Of a stretch of 64,000 nt of DNA, positions 1 through 8,786 are shown piece by piece (position 1 is the stretch's first letter; the number at the start of each line of letters is the position of its first letter). Where the stretch lies: NCBI RefSeq assembly GCF_900067135.1, contig NZ_FJUR01000001.1, positions 1,987,501-2,051,500 on the forward strand. The letters are read 5' to 3'. Source of the stretch: Rhizobium sp. 9140. GTDB lineage: Bacteria; Pseudomonadota; Alphaproteobacteria; Rhizobiales; Rhizobiaceae. The notes beneath the pieces were generated by a model. That model saw nothing but the letters and a program-made list of their open reading frames with translations. It was not told where the DNA came from and did not search any database. The position numbers and the translations under genes are program-made.

Positions 1-2
1 AC

Positions 3-281
3 ACCAGACCGGCGATGATCGACCTCGAGAACGTTGCGGATTATATCGGTGCGCGTTCACCGCAAGGCGCGCGTCGAGTCATGCAGCGTATCAAGACCTT
101 AATCGAGCAGCTTCAGGATCAGCCTTCTGCCGGCGCCCGTACGCAAGATCCCCCGATTCGTCGTTTGATCGCGTTGCCCTATCCCTACCTGATTTTCTAC
201 GAGATCACCGAGGCCGAGATCGTCATTCATGCCGTGCGGCATGGTTCCCGCGATCCCGCCGCCATGCCTGGACAAACGTGA
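3..281 (+). CDS. ParE/RelE-family toxin, 3' part (5' end outside window)
   Basis: The reading frame is already open at the window edge: codons from position 3 read TRPA before the first internal ATG at 15. This matches the start of ParE toxins (a W-T-x-x-A-x-x-D-L-E-x-I-A-D-Y-I pattern), so the gene probably begins a few codons upstream of the window and the ATG at 15 is internal. The visible 92 codons carry the ParE hallmarks: the DLENVADYI helix, the PSAGART turn, the RRLIALPYPYLIFYEI strand and the final HAVRHGSRDP motif. ParE toxins inhibit DNA gyrase and RelE relatives cleave mRNA at the ribosome. The family is clear, but the target cannot be told from sequence. The antitoxin should lie just upstream, off the window. 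Confidence 0.8.
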   Translation, partial: TRPAMIDLENVADYIGARSPQGARRVMQRIKTLIEQLQDQPSAGARTQDPPIRRLIALPYPYLIFYEITEAEIVIHAVRHGSRDPAAMPGQT

Positions 282-353
282 CGATCGATCACGTTGCCGC
301 CTGCTCCCATCCCAGTCTAGCGGTACCCGCCATCCGCCCTTATGGTCGCCGCC

Positions 354-761
354 ATGTCCAATGATTCTGTCCATGTCCCCAAGGTCTCGCTGACGGAGAC
401 GCTGTTCGGCGTCTTCCTGCGGCTGGTGGCGATTTCGTGCTTCTGGTTCGGTCTGAACTATTGGGCGTTGCTGATCGGCTATTCCTTCAACGGGTCCGGT
501 CGGTTCGATCTTTTGACCGTGCCATGGCGCGTGGCAGCGGCGACGCTCGCGGTTGCCTATCCAGTCGCGGCGCTGGGCTTGTGGCTTCTGGTGTCCTGGG
601 GACCGGTCATCTGGGTCGTGGCGGCGGCGACCGAAATCGTCATGTTCGGCTTCTATCCCGACCTCTTCGGCACCAAGCCGCTGATCCTTGTGCTGCATGG
701 CGGGGCCGCTCTGATCTTCGTCGCATTTCGGGGCGTGATCCTCTACCAGCGCATGCGTTAG
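354..761 (+). CDS. DUF6163 family integral membrane protein
   Basis: A small hydrophobic protein of about 135 residues with four likely membrane helices: the GVFLRLVAISCFWF region, the following WALLIGYSF stretch, the AAATLAVAYPVAALGLWLLV to VIWVVAAATEIVMFGF segment, and ALIFVAFRGVILY near the C-terminus. It matches the DUF6163 family, which sits upstream of ldtR in Rhizobiales; no function is known to me. The start at 354 (MSNDS) is preferred over 342 by comparison with relatives, but neither ATG has a convincing ribosome binding site. It is transcribed in the same direction as ldtR, 160 bases upstream. Confidence 0.7.
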   Translation: MSNDSVHVPKVSLTETLFGVFLRLVAISCFWFGLNYWALLIGYSFNGSGRFDLLTVPWRVAAATLAVAYPVAALGLWLLVSWGPVIWVVAAATEIVMFGFYPDLFGTKPLILVLHGGAALIFVAFRGVILYQRMR

Positions 762-921
762 CGGCGGGTTGCAAGATTTGATTCACCCTGACACAGATGC
801 CGCCAATGGTAAGCTCATGTTAAGGCTGCGGTTTAAGTAGAATTTTATACGTATTCGATAGTGTCTCCCTCAAGGCGGGAAAACATAACCACCGCCACCC
901 AAACAGAGAGAGACCGTCATC

Positions 922-1458
922 ATGAACACCAAGCTCAAGGCACAGGCTTCGTCCAATAGCTCGGGCAACACCGTTGCTCACAAAGATCCGCAGGAAGATG
1001 CGATCCGCTCCCTGTACATGGAATCGCTGCACCTCGTCGAGCGCCTGCACCGCCGCCTGCTCGACGTCATCAAGGACGAATTCGACCGGCAGGGCCGCAG
1101 CGACGTCAACGCCGTCCAGGCCCTTCTCCTCTTCAACATCGGCAACTCGGAACTGACGGCCGGCGAGCTGCGCTCGCGGGGCTACTATCTCGGCTCCAAC
1201 GTTTCCTACAACGTCAAGAAGCTCGTCGACCTCGGCTTCATCAACCACCAGCGCTCGCGCATCGACCGTCGCTCGGTCCGCATCAGCCTGACGGAAGACG
1301 GCCAGGGCATCGCCGAAACGGTTGCCAAGCTCTATGAGCGCCACATCGGCTCGATCCACAAGGTCGGCGGCATCGGCACCGACGAATTCGGCCAGATGAA
1401 CAAGCTGCTCCAGCGCCTCGACCGCTTCTGGAACGACAGTATTGCCTATCGCATGTAA
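922..1458 (+). CDS. ldtR: MarR-family transcriptional regulator LdtR
   Basis: A 178-residue winged-helix regulator. After a disordered N-terminus (about residues 1-30) comes a dimerisation helix (RSLYMESLHLVERLHRRLLDVIKDEF), then the helix-turn-helix around residues 75-110 (AGELRSRGYYLGSNVSYNVKKL) and the wing with the DRRSVRISLTEDG motif. In Candidatus Liberibacter asiaticus and Sinorhizobium, LdtR activates or modulates a neighbouring L,D-transpeptidase gene and affects cell-wall remodelling and osmotic tolerance. The same pairing occurs here, with the transpeptidase downstream at 1955. The start ATG at 922 follows a purine-rich GAGAGAGA tract. Confidence 0.9.
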   Translation: MNTKLKAQASSNSSGNTVAHKDPQEDAIRSLYMESLHLVERLHRRLLDVIKDEFDRQGRSDVNAVQALLLFNIGNSELTAGELRSRGYYLGSNVSYNVKKLVDLGFINHQRSRIDRRSVRISLTEDGQGIAETVAKLYERHIGSIHKVGGIGTDEFGQMNKLLQRLDRFWNDSIAYRM

Positions 1459-1483
1459 GATTGGCGGGGTACGATCTCTTTAA

Positions 1484-1517
1484 AAAGGCCGGGCGCGGGA
1501 TGGCGTCCGGCCTTTCG
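1484..1517 (+). terminator. Putative rho-independent terminator after ldtR
   Basis: An inverted repeat with arms AAAGGCCGG (1484-1492) and CCGGCCTTT (1507-1515) and partly paired inner bases lies 25 bases after the ldtR stop. The T-run is short and interrupted, so termination may be weak. Confidence 0.6.
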
Positions 1518-1954
1518 TGTGTCCGCCGTGAGCGACAGCCGGAGATAGCAGCCGCAACGTGCATCGTCACGATGTTGTCAACGGTCGTGATCCGGGCTTG
1601 AGGATGTTGCCTGCCAAAGCCGCGACGAGGATCGATCCGCCCCGGAATCAAGGCCGGAAAGGCTGTTGCAGGAAGGACGCAGTGCCTTGTCTCCCGGTAC
1701 TTCCGCGCGCTTTCCTGCTGGTTGCGTGACACCGTTTGGCCATATTGGTATGGGACGTAAAATTCTGAAAAACCGGCCCGGAATGTGGGTTCGGTGAAGC
1801 GGTTTTCGGCGCTGGCGCGCCCGCATCGCGGGGTCTCTGAGGCTCCTTCAACCGCCGAAGCGCCACTCCGCTGCGGGCAGGTTTGCCTTTGTTAACCGTA
1901 ATCGTGATAGCGCTGGAGGCGAAATTTGCCTCGCAGCATCTGATGGTAGGGATC
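1518..1954 (+). other. Long non-coding leader between ldtR and the transpeptidase gene
   Basis: About 435 bases with no convincing gene on either strand; the open frames here lack ribosome binding sites and family resemblance. It must hold the promoter and probably the LdtR-responsive site of the transpeptidase gene. I could not pick a single operator with confidence. Confidence 0.5.
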
Positions 1955-3277
1955 ATGTCGAAGAAAAACGGAATCGATGCTCATAGCCGCCGCGCCTTCC
2001 TGCGCTCCGCCGCCACGCTCGGCGCGGCGGCCTGGGCCGGTGGTGCGTTCGCGCAGGACGCGCTGGTGGACATCATCAACGCGCCGCGCCGCGGCGTGTG
2101 GGACGATCAGTTCGACGCACAGGCTTCGCGCACCGCGCTGGCTGTCTCGTCGAACAATCCGATCTTCAGCATGGAGACCATCTACAACACGCAGACGGCA
2201 ATCGGCCAGTATCAGCGGATCGTATCAGCCGGCGGCTGGCCCGAGGTCAATCCGTCGCAGCGTCTGGAACTTGGCGTTTCCGACCCGTCGGTGCGCGCAT
2301 TGCGTCAGCACCTGATCGCCGCCGGCGATCTCGACCAGTCGTCCGGCATGTCCGACAACTTCGACAGCTATGTCGACGGCGCGGTCAAGCGCTTTCAGGC
2401 CCGCCACGGCCTGCCACCGGATGGCGTTCTCGGCGAATACTCGCTGAAGGCTCTGAATATCTCGGCCAATGTGCGCCTGCAGCAGCTGAACACCAATCTG
2501 GTGCGCCTGCAGTCCATGTCGGGCGATCTCGGCATGCGCCACGTCGTGGTCAACATTCCCGCGGCCTATATCGAGGCGGTGGAAAACGGCCGCGTGGTTC
2601 AGCGCCACACGGCCATCGTCGGCCGCCTGTCGCGCCCGACGCACATCATCAATTCGAAGATCTACGAGGTCATCCTCAACCCGTACTGGACCGCGCCGCG
2701 CTCGATCGTCGAGAAGGACATAGTGCCTCTGATGCGCAAGGACCCGGAATATCTCAAGAAGAACGCCATCCGCCTGATCGACGGGCAGGGTAACGAGGTC
2801 TCGCCGGAAACGATCGACTGGAACGCCGAGAAGGCGCCGAACCTGACGTTCCGCCAGGACCCGGGCAAGATCAACGCCATGGCATCGACCAAGATCAACT
2901 TCCACAACCCGAACAACGAATACATGCACGACACGCCGTCGCAGGGCCTGTTCAACAAGCTCGCCCGCTTCGAAAGCTCGGGCTGCGTCCGCGTTCAGAA
3001 TGTGCGCGACCTGACGACCTGGCTCCTGCGGGACACCCCCGGCTGGTCCCGCAGCCAGATCGAGGCGACCATCCGCTCGGGCCAGAACAACCCGATCAAG
3101 CTTGCGGTCGAAGTGCCCGTCTACTTCAAGTACATCACCGCCTGGGCCGCCAAGGACGGTGTCGTCCAGTTCCGCGACGACATCTACCAGATGGACGGCG
3201 AACAGGAACTGGCGCTCCAGACGACCGCCGGCATCGAGCCGGTCACCGGTGGCCTGGATGGTGGCATCGCGCAGTAA
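1955..3277 (+). CDS. ldtP: L,D-transpeptidase (YcbB/LdtD-like) with peptidoglycan-binding domain
   Basis: A 440-residue exported cell-wall enzyme that forms non-canonical 3-3 cross-links or attaches proteins to peptidoglycan. The start at 1955 is chosen because a twin-arginine signal follows directly (SRRAFLRS, then an Ala/Gly-rich segment ending AFAQD); the frame is open further upstream but without a signal. A PG_binding_1 domain spans about residues 105-170 (DNFDSYVDGAVKRFQARHGLPPDG). The YkuD catalytic domain follows, with the active-site block HDTPSQGLF and SSGCVRV near residues 325-350; the cysteine is the nucleophile. The YcbB-like HDTP spacing separates it from short YkuD enzymes. By position it corresponds to the LdtR target of other Rhizobiales. 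Confidence 0.88.
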   Translation: MSKKNGIDAHSRRAFLRSAATLGAAAWAGGAFAQDALVDIINAPRRGVWDDQFDAQASRTALAVSSNNPIFSMETIYNTQTAIGQYQRIVSAGGWPEVNPSQRLELGVSDPSVRALRQHLIAAGDLDQSSGMSDNFDSYVDGAVKRFQARHGLPPDGVLGEYSLKALNISANVRLQQLNTNLVRLQSMSGDLGMRHVVVNIPAAYIEAVENGRVVQRHTAIVGRLSRPTHIINSKIYEVILNPYWTAPRSIVEKDIVPLMRKDPEYLKKNAIRLIDGQGNEVSPETIDWNAEKAPNLTFRQDPGKINAMASTKINFHNPNNEYMHDTPSQGLFNKLARFESSGCVRVQNVRDLTTWLLRDTPGWSRSQIEATIRSGQNNPIKLAVEVPVYFKYITAWAAKDGVVQFRDDIYQMDGEQELALQTTAGIEPVTGGLDGGIAQ

Positions 3278-3298
3278 ACGTCGATGATGTGATGATTT

Positions 3299-3335
3299 CG
3301 ACGGCCGCGCTTCCTAGGAGTGCGGCCGTTTTTGT
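3299..3335 (+). terminator. Rho-independent terminator after the L,D-transpeptidase gene
   Basis: Arms ACGGCCGC (3301-3308) and GCGGCCGT (3322-3329) flank a 13-base loop and are followed by TTTTTGTTT. The position, 23 bases after the stop codon, fits a strong intrinsic terminator. Confidence 0.8.
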
Positions 3336-3350
3336 TTGTGGATGGCACTG

Positions 3351-3379
3351 TTGAACCGTCACCGCTTCATGCATACTTG
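3351..3379 (+). promoter_or_regulatory. Candidate sigma-70 type promoter for the hicB-hicA pair
   Basis: TTGAAC (3351-3356) and TACTTG (3374-3379) are separated by 17 bases and lie 25 bases before the hicB start, directly after the upstream terminator. Pattern match only. Confidence 0.4.
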
Positions 3380-3404
3380 CGAAAGCACATCAAGGAGAAC
3401 GCGG

Positions 3405-3647
3405 ATGAAGTCGATGTCGATCCTGGTTCGTGCGTTTTGGGACGGCGAGGCCTCAGTCTGGGTTGCCACGAGCAACGATATCGATGGCCTCGCGGTCGAG
3501 GCAGGCTCTGTCGAGGAACTCGAGGCCAAGGTTCTCACTGCCGTTGCCGACCTGATCGAACTCAATGGCTCGCCGTCCGATCTGCCGGAGATACCCGTGC
3601 ATATCATGGCGGAGCATGTCGCAAAGATTCCGAATCCGTTCTTCTGA
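3405..3647 (+). CDS. hicB: HicB-like antitoxin (DUF1902 type)
   Basis: An 80-residue protein with the short HicB-like fold: an ILVRAFWDGEASVWVATSNDIDGL strand pair, then a helix beginning EELEAKVLTAVADLIELNG. This DUF1902 form is a partner of HicA toxins and should neutralise the toxin encoded immediately after it. The start at 3405 is fixed by an AAGGAG ribosome binding site at 3391-3396. The protein ends soon after the HicB-like fold and shows no appended ribbon-helix-helix or helix-turn-helix domain, so it may not bind DNA itself. Its stop overlaps the hicA start by one base, which suggests translational coupling. Confidence 0.75.
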   Translation: MKSMSILVRAFWDGEASVWVATSNDIDGLAVEAGSVEELEAKVLTAVADLIELNGSPSDLPEIPVHIMAEHVAKIPNPFF

Positions 3648-3841
3648 TGGGCGGGTATCTCAGGGATCTCAAGGCAATGCTGGAGGCGGCCGGCTGTCAC
3701 TTTCACCGCGCCGGAAAGGGTGACCATGAGATCTGGTTCAGCCCAATCACCAAACGGTACTTCACGGTCGATCACGGCGTCAAATCCCGTCACACGGCCA
3801 ATGAGACGTTGAAGCAGGCAGGCCTGCCCAAGGCATTCTGA
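3647..3841 (+). CDS. hicA: HicA-family mRNA interferase toxin
   Basis: A 64-residue basic protein of the HicA family, double-stranded-RNA-binding-fold mRNA interferases. The family pattern is visible: an N-terminal LRDLKAMLEAAGC helix, the active-site region RAGKGDHEIWF with the catalytic histidine at residue 27, the YFTVDHG strand and a C-terminal TLKQAGLP helix. The ATG at 3647 shares its A with the hicB stop. The frame is open much further upstream, but that part overlaps hicB and is not the protein. The order antitoxin-toxin is the reverse of Escherichia coli hicAB. Confidence 0.78.
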   Translation: MGGYLRDLKAMLEAAGCHFHRAGKGDHEIWFSPITKRYFTVDHGVKSRHTANETLKQAGLPKAF

Positions 3842-3970
3842 AGCAACGATCATAGGATCTCCCAACCATAGCGCAGACGCCGCGGCAAATGGCGCAAAAC
3901 GCGGGGCGCGGGTTGCCCTTGGCATGCGACGGAGATAAACACCGTGCCACCGCCCTACAGGAGCCTGATC

Positions 3971-5269
3971 ATGAGCGATACAGCCGCCAACGACGTCTTC
4001 TTCAACCGGTCTCTCGCCGATAGCGACCCGGATATTTTCGGTGCGATCGAGAAGGAGCTGGGTCGCCAGCGCCATGAGATCGAGCTGATCGCCTCTGAAA
4101 ACATCGTCTCGCGCGCTGTGCTGGAAGCGCAGGGCTCGATCATGACCAACAAATATGCCGAGGGCTATCCCGGCAAGCGCTATTATGGTGGCTGCCAGTT
4201 CGTCGATATCGCCGAGGAACTGGCGATCGACCGGGCAAAGCAGCTGTTCGGCGTCAACTTCGCCAATGTGCAGCCCAATTCCGGTTCGCAGATGAACCAG
4301 GCCGTGTTTCTGGCGCTTCTTCAGCCGGGCGATACGTTCATGGGTCTCGACCTGAACTCGGGCGGGCACCTGACGCATGGCTCGCCGGTCAACATGTCCG
4401 GCAAGTGGTTCAACGTCGTCTCCTATGGCGTGCGCGAGGAAGATCACCTTCTCGACATGGACGCGGTCGCCGAAAGCGCGCGCAAGCACAAGCCGAAGGT
4501 GATCATCGCTGGCGGCACGGCCTATTCCCGCATCTGGGACTGGAAGCGCTTCCGGGAAATCGCCGACGAGGTCGGCGCGTGGTTGATGGTCGACATGGCG
4601 CACATCGCCGGTCTGGTCGCCGGTGGCCAGCACCCGTCCCCGTTCCCGCATTGCCACGTCGCCACGACGACGACGCACAAGTCGCTCCGCGGCCCGCGCG
4701 GCGGCATGATCCTAACGAATGACGAGGATCTGGCGAAGAAGTTCAACTCGGCCGTCTTCCCCGGCCTTCAGGGCGGCCCCCTGATGCACGTCATCGCGGC
4801 AAAGGCGGTTGCGTTCGGTGAGGCGTTGAAGCCAGAGTTCAAGGACTATGCGGCCCAGATCGTCAAGAACGCCAAGACGCTCTCGCAGACGCTGGTCGAT
4901 GGCGGTCTCGATATCGTCTCCGGTGGCACCGATAACCACCTGATGCTGGTCGATCTTCGCAAGAAGAACGCGACGGGCAAGCGGGCGGAAGCAGCACTCG
5001 GCCGCGCCTACATCACTTGCAACAAGAACGGCATTCCCTTCGATCCGGAAAAGCCCTTCGTCACGTCTGGCGTGCGGCTCGGCACCCCGGCCGGCACGAC
5101 GCGTGGTTTCAAGGAAGCCGAATTCCGCGAAATCGGCAACCTGATCGTCGAGACGCTGGACGGCCTCAAGGTCGCCAATTCCGACGAGGGTAACGCGGTT
5201 GTTGAAGCCGGCGTCCGCGAGAAGGTCGTCGCATTGACCGGTCGCTTCCCGATGTACGGCTACCTGTAA
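3971..5269 (+). CDS. glyA: Serine hydroxymethyltransferase
   Basis: A 432-residue PLP enzyme interconverting serine and glycine with tetrahydrofolate, the main source of one-carbon units. Conserved blocks include [15 protein letters not shown], the [13 protein letters not shown] substrate loop, the PLP-lysine motif [14 protein letters not shown], and [13 protein letters not shown] near the C-terminus. The start at 3971 follows an AGGAG ribosome binding site; an in-frame ATG at 3944 would add nine unusual residues. It is followed after 12 bases by nrdR, the normal rhizobial arrangement at the head of the riboflavin operon. Confidence 0.96.
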   Translation: MSDTAANDVFFNRSLADSDPDIFGAIEKELGRQRHEIELIASENIVSRAVLEAQGSIMTNKYAEGYPGKRYYGGCQFVDIAEELAIDRAKQLFGVNFANVQPNSGSQMNQAVFLALLQPGDTFMGLDLNSGGHLTHGSPVNMSGKWFNVVSYGVREEDHLLDMDAVAESARKHKPKVIIAGGTAYSRIWDWKRFREIADEVGAWLMVDMAHIAGLVAGGQHPSPFPHCHVATTTTHKSLRGPRGGMILTNDEDLAKKFNSAVFPGLQGGPLMHVIAAKAVAFGEALKPEFKDYAAQIVKNAKTLSQTLVDGGLDIVSGGTDNHLMLVDLRKKNATGKRAEAALGRAYITCNKNGIPFDPEKPFVTSGVRLGTPAGTTRGFKEAEFREIGNLIVETLDGLKVANSDEGNAVVEAGVREKVVALTGRFPMYGYL

Positions 5270-5281
5270 GGCTGTCACGCC

Positions 5282-5755
5282 ATGCGCTGCCCTTTTTGCG
5301 GATCGGAAGATAGTCAGGTCAAGGATTCCAGACCTGCGGAAGACGGGGCAGCCATTCGCCGCCGCCGTATCTGTCCGGATTGCGGCGGGCGCTTCACCAC
5401 GTTCGAGCGCGTGCAATTGCGCGAACTCATGGTGCTGAAGAAGACCGGTCGGAAGGCGCCTTTCGACCGGGAGAAGCTGATGCGGTCCTTCGAGATCGCG
5501 CTGCGCAAGCGGCCGGTCGAGCGTGAGCGGATCGAGCGGGCCGTTTCGGGCATCGTCCGGCGGCTGGAAAGCTCGGGCGAGAGCGAGATCGCCTCGGAGG
5601 AAATCGGCCTGCAGGTGCTGGAAGCGCTGAAGGCTCTCGATGACGTCGCCTTCGTGCGCTACGCTTCCGTCTATCGCGATTTCTCCCATGCGGAGGATTT
5701 CGAGAAGGTGATGGCGGAGCTTTCCGCGAAGATCGCCCGCGACCCCGGCGCCTGA
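5282..5755 (+). CDS. nrdR: Transcriptional repressor NrdR
   Basis: A 157-residue repressor of ribonucleotide reductase genes. The N-terminal zinc ribbon uses two cysteine pairs (MRCPFCGS and [14 protein letters not shown]), followed by the ATP-cone domain that senses ATP/dATP ([22 protein letters not shown]). Length and domain order are typical. It lies between glyA and ribD with gaps of 12 and 15 bases, so the three are probably co-transcribed. Confidence 0.96.
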   Translation: MRCPFCGSEDSQVKDSRPAEDGAAIRRRRICPDCGGRFTTFERVQLRELMVLKKTGRKAPFDREKLMRSFEIALRKRPVERERIERAVSGIVRRLESSGESEIASEEIGLQVLEALKALDDVAFVRYASVYRDFSHAEDFEKVMAELSAKIARDPGA

Positions 5756-5770
5756 CCGGAAACCCGAGAC

Positions 5771-7000
5771 ATGACGCCTTCGACCGACCCAAACCAAGAC
5801 CCTGCCGCCCCTGAGGCAGGCGCGGTCGATGGCGTGAAACCCGGACTTGCAATCGGTCAAATTTCAGCCGGTGAGAAGGCGGATGCCCGGCTGATGGCGG
5901 AAGCGATCGCGGTCGGCGCCGGCAATCTGGGCTTCACCGGCAGCAATCCCTCGGTTGGCTGCTTGATCGTACGTGATGACGGGGAAGAGCCGCGCGTCAT
6001 CGCCGCTGCCGTCACCGCACCCGGCGGTCGCCCGCATGCGGAAACGCAGGCGCTGGCGCAAGCCGGCGAGGCGGCCCGGGGCGCCACCGCCTATGTCACG
6101 CTCGAACCCTGCTCCCACCACGGTCATACGCCGCCCTGCGCCGAGGCCTTGATCCGGGCGGGCATCGCCCGCGTCGTCATCTCGGTGGTGGATCCCGATA
6201 CGCGCGTTTCCGGCCGCGGCATCGCCATGCTGCGCGAAGCCGGTATAGCCGTGGAGACGGGGGTGCTGGAAGCGAAAGGCGAACGTGCGCTTGAAGCCTA
6301 CCTCACGCGCAAGCGCCTCGGCCGTCCGCATGTAACGCTGAAACTTGCTGTGTCGCGCGACGGCATGATCGGCTCTCGTGCATGCGGGCCGGGTCAGGGG
6401 CAGGTCGCGATCACCGGGCCGGAAAGCCGGGGTTATGTGCAGCATCTGCGTGCCCGGTCGGATGCCATCCTCGTCGGCATCGGCACAGCTATCGCCGACG
6501 ATCCGGAACTGACCGTGCGCTTACCGGGGCTCGAAGACCGCTCGCCGGTTCGCATCGTGCTCGACGGAAACCTGCGGCTTTCACCCGACAGCAAGCTCGC
6601 CCGCACGGCCCATCAGATTCCGGTCATCGCGGTGGCTGGTGTGCTGTCGCCGGATGATGCAGATGTCGATGCGCACGGGCGGCAGGCCCGGGCGGATGCC
6701 CTTTCGGCGCTGGGGGTCGAAGTGCTCGAATGGGACCCGCGCCGGCTCGATCTGCTGCTGCCGGCGCTGGCCAGCCGCGGCCTGTCCTCGCTGCTGGTGG
6801 AAGGGGGCGCACGCACTGCCACCTCCTTCCTTGAGGCGGGCATGGTCGATCGTCTGCTGCTTTTCACTGGATCGCCAACCATCGGCGCAGAAGGGATTGC
6901 ATCGCCCGTTCGCTCCGGTCTTGTACCCGCGCCATTCATGCATACGTCTGGCGAGGCCTTTGGGCCTGACCACCTGGATATTTACGAGAGGACACCCTGA
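5771..7000 (+). CDS. ribD: Bifunctional deaminase/reductase of riboflavin synthesis
   Basis: A 409-residue enzyme for the second and third steps of riboflavin synthesis. The N-terminal cytidine-deaminase-type domain shows the zinc site HAETQAL and PCSHHGHTPPCAEALI (about residues 95-130). The C-terminal reductase domain shows KLAVSRDGMIG, the RARSDAILVGIGTAIADDPELTVR block and LVEGGARTATSFLEAG. An extra N-terminal segment of about 35 residues makes it longer than the Escherichia coli enzyme. Its stop overlaps the ribE start by one base. Confidence 0.94.
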   Translation: MTPSTDPNQDPAAPEAGAVDGVKPGLAIGQISAGEKADARLMAEAIAVGAGNLGFTGSNPSVGCLIVRDDGEEPRVIAAAVTAPGGRPHAETQALAQAGEAARGATAYVTLEPCSHHGHTPPCAEALIRAGIARVVISVVDPDTRVSGRGIAMLREAGIAVETGVLEAKGERALEAYLTRKRLGRPHVTLKLAVSRDGMIGSRACGPGQGQVAITGPESRGYVQHLRARSDAILVGIGTAIADDPELTVRLPGLEDRSPVRIVLDGNLRLSPDSKLARTAHQIPVIAVAGVLSPDDADVDAHGRQARADALSALGVEVLEWDPRRLDLLLPALASRGLSSLLVEGGARTATSFLEAGMVDRLLLFTGSPTIGAEGIASPVRSGLVPAPFMHTSGEAFGPDHLDIYERTP

Positions 7001-7617
7001 TGTTCACTGGCATCGTGACGGATATCGGCAAGGTCGAGAGCGTGACGCCGCTCGACGAGGGCGTTCGGCTGCGGGTCGCAACGGCCTATGACCCCGCCAC
7101 CATCGACATCGGCGCCTCCATCTCCCACTCCGGCGTCTGTCTCACCGTGACGGCACTGCCCGAGGCAGGCGCAAACGACCGCTGGTTCGAGGTGGAGGCC
7201 TGGGAAGAAGCGCTGCGGCTGACGACGATCGCCGGCTGGTTGCCGGGCGCGCGTATCAATCTGGAGCGGGCGCTGAAGATCGGCGACGAACTCGGCGGTC
7301 ACATCGTGTCCGGTCATATCGACGGCACGGCCGAGATTCTGTCGGTGGAGGCGGAAGGCGAGGCGACGCGGTTCCGTCTCAATGCGCCCGAGCATCTCGC
7401 CCGGTTCGTCGCGCCCAAGGGCTCCGTCGCGCTCGACGGGACGTCGCTAACGGTCAATGCCGTCAACGGCACGGAATTCGACGTGCTCCTCATCCGCCAC
7501 TCGCTCGAGGTCACCACCTGGGGCGACCGCCAGGCCGGCGACCGCGTTAACTTCGAGGTGGACACGATGGCGCGCTATGCCGCGCGGCTGGCCGACTTTC
7601 CGGCAAAGGGCGTCTGA
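7000..7617 (+). CDS. ribE: Riboflavin synthase, alpha subunit
   Basis: A 205-residue enzyme that dismutates two lumazine molecules to riboflavin. It begins with the diagnostic MFTGIVTDIG and contains two tandem lumazine-binding barrels, each with its own SGVCLTV or DGTSLTVN type motif and a GGHIVSGHIDG linker. The ATG uses the last base of the ribD stop codon, indicating coupled translation. In other nomenclature the same enzyme is called RibC. Confidence 0.94.
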   Translation: MFTGIVTDIGKVESVTPLDEGVRLRVATAYDPATIDIGASISHSGVCLTVTALPEAGANDRWFEVEAWEEALRLTTIAGWLPGARINLERALKIGDELGGHIVSGHIDGTAEILSVEAEGEATRFRLNAPEHLARFVAPKGSVALDGTSLTVNAVNGTEFDVLLIRHSLEVTTWGDRQAGDRVNFEVDTMARYAARLADFPAKGV

Positions 7618-7635
7618 CGCTGCCGTAAAACGTGA

Positions 7636-8154
7636 CTATCTCTCGCAGAGAACGACCTGCGCGCCGTGGTAGACGGTGCGGGCCGTCTCGCGGAAGCCGA
7701 GCTTGGCGGCGACGCGCAGGGAGGCGATGTTGCCGAGATCGATGAGGCAGGTGCGGCAGGCCTTGGGATAGGTACGCTCGCTCCACTTCAGGGCGGCGGA
7801 CACCGCCTCCGTGGCATAGCCCCGGCCGTGGGCCGCGGGCGAAAGCGCCCATCCGGTCTCCATCGTGCCTTCGAGCGAGGGCTGGATGACCCGGTGCAGA
7901 TCGTGAAAGCCGGCCTCGCCGATGAAGGCGCCGCTCTCCTTGTCCTGCAAGGCGAAGAATCCGAAACCGAAATAATGCCACATGCCGACCTGACGCAGAA
8001 ACCGCGTCCAGGCCTGCTCCCGCGAGAACGGCACGCCGCCGATGAAACGCACGACCTGCGGATCGGCAAAGAGGCTGGCATAGGCCGGGAAGTCGTCGCG
8101 GCGATAGGGGCGGAGAATGAGGCGGGTTGTCTCAAGGGTCGGGACGGTGTGCAT
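7636..8154 (-). CDS. GNAT acetyltransferase, RimJ/RimL type
   Basis: A 172-residue N-acetyltransferase of the Acetyltransf_3 family. It begins LETTRLILRPYRRDDF, has the mid-domain VIQPSLEGTMETGWALSPAAHGRGYATEAV acetyl-CoA motif (R/Q-x-x-G-x-G/A as AAHGRGYA), and ends with the CLIDLGNIASLRVAAKLGFRE motif. The substrate is unknown; relatives acetylate ribosomal proteins or small amines. The start at 8154 (MHTVPTLETTRL) is chosen over 8190 because the fold begins there. It sits antisense between ribE and ribH, splitting the riboflavin gene series. Confidence 0.85.
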   Translation of the reverse strand: MHTVPTLETTRLILRPYRRDDFPAYASLFADPQVVRFIGGVPFSREQAWTRFLRQVGMWHYFGFGFFALQDKESGAFIGEAGFHDLHRVIQPSLEGTMETGWALSPAAHGRGYATEAVSAALKWSERTYPKACRTCLIDLGNIASLRVAAKLGFRETARTVYHGAQVVLCER

Positions 8155-8324
8155 GATGTCTCTCTTAAACGCGAATCGCGTCTGTCGCAAAGCTGCCCTG
8201 CGCGCCGCTTATCGGAAAAGGCTTGCCATTCCAGCCCTGCCATGGTTTTACCCGTGCCTCTGCCGGCAACGCGACCGGCGATTTCCACATTCCCGATTGC
8301 CTCTATTTCCAGACAGGTGAACCG

Positions 8325-8786
8325 ATGGCCGAGAGCGTCAAGCCCCATATCCTCATCGTCGAGGCCCGCTTCTACGACGACATGGCAGATGCGCTGCTCG
8401 ACGGCGCGACATCCGCGCTGAAGGACGCCGGCGCCACCTATGACGTCGTGACCGTGCCCGGCGCACTCGAAATCCCCGGCGCAATCGCCATGGCGCTCGA
8501 CGGCATCGACAATGGCGCCACCGAATATGACGGCTTCGTCGCGCTCGGCATGGTCATTCGCGGCGAGACCTATCACTTCGATATCGTCGCCAACGAGTCT
8601 TGCCGCGCGCTCATGGACCTGACCGTGAGCGAGAGCCTTGCCATCGGCAACGGCATCCTGACGGTCGAAAACGACGAGCAGGCCTGGGTTCGCGCCCGCA
8701 AGTTGGAAGGCGACAAGGGCGGCTTCGCCGCGCGCGCAGCCCTGACGATGATTGCGCTGAAAGCCAGGCTCGGAGGCGAACAGTGA
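8325..8786 (+). CDS. ribH: 6,7-dimethyl-8-ribityllumazine synthase
   Basis: A 153-residue lumazine synthase, which condenses the pyrimidine and the C4 phosphate to form the riboflavin precursor. Family motifs are [49 protein letters not shown] with the catalytic histidine, and [18 protein letters not shown]. The start at 8325 has an AGGTGA ribosome binding site. It overlaps nusB by four bases. Confidence 0.94.
   Translation: MAESVKPHILIVEARFYDDMADALLDGATSALKDAGATYDVVTVPGALEIPGAIAMALDGIDNGATEYDGFVALGMVIRGETYHFDIVANESCRALMDLTVSESLAIGNGILTVENDEQAWVRARKLEGDKGGFAARAALTMIALKARLGGEQ

Noticed and set aside
8155..8324. Possible FMN riboswitch upstream of ribH
   Set aside because: The conserved RFN core sequences were not found; only a normal short leader is present.
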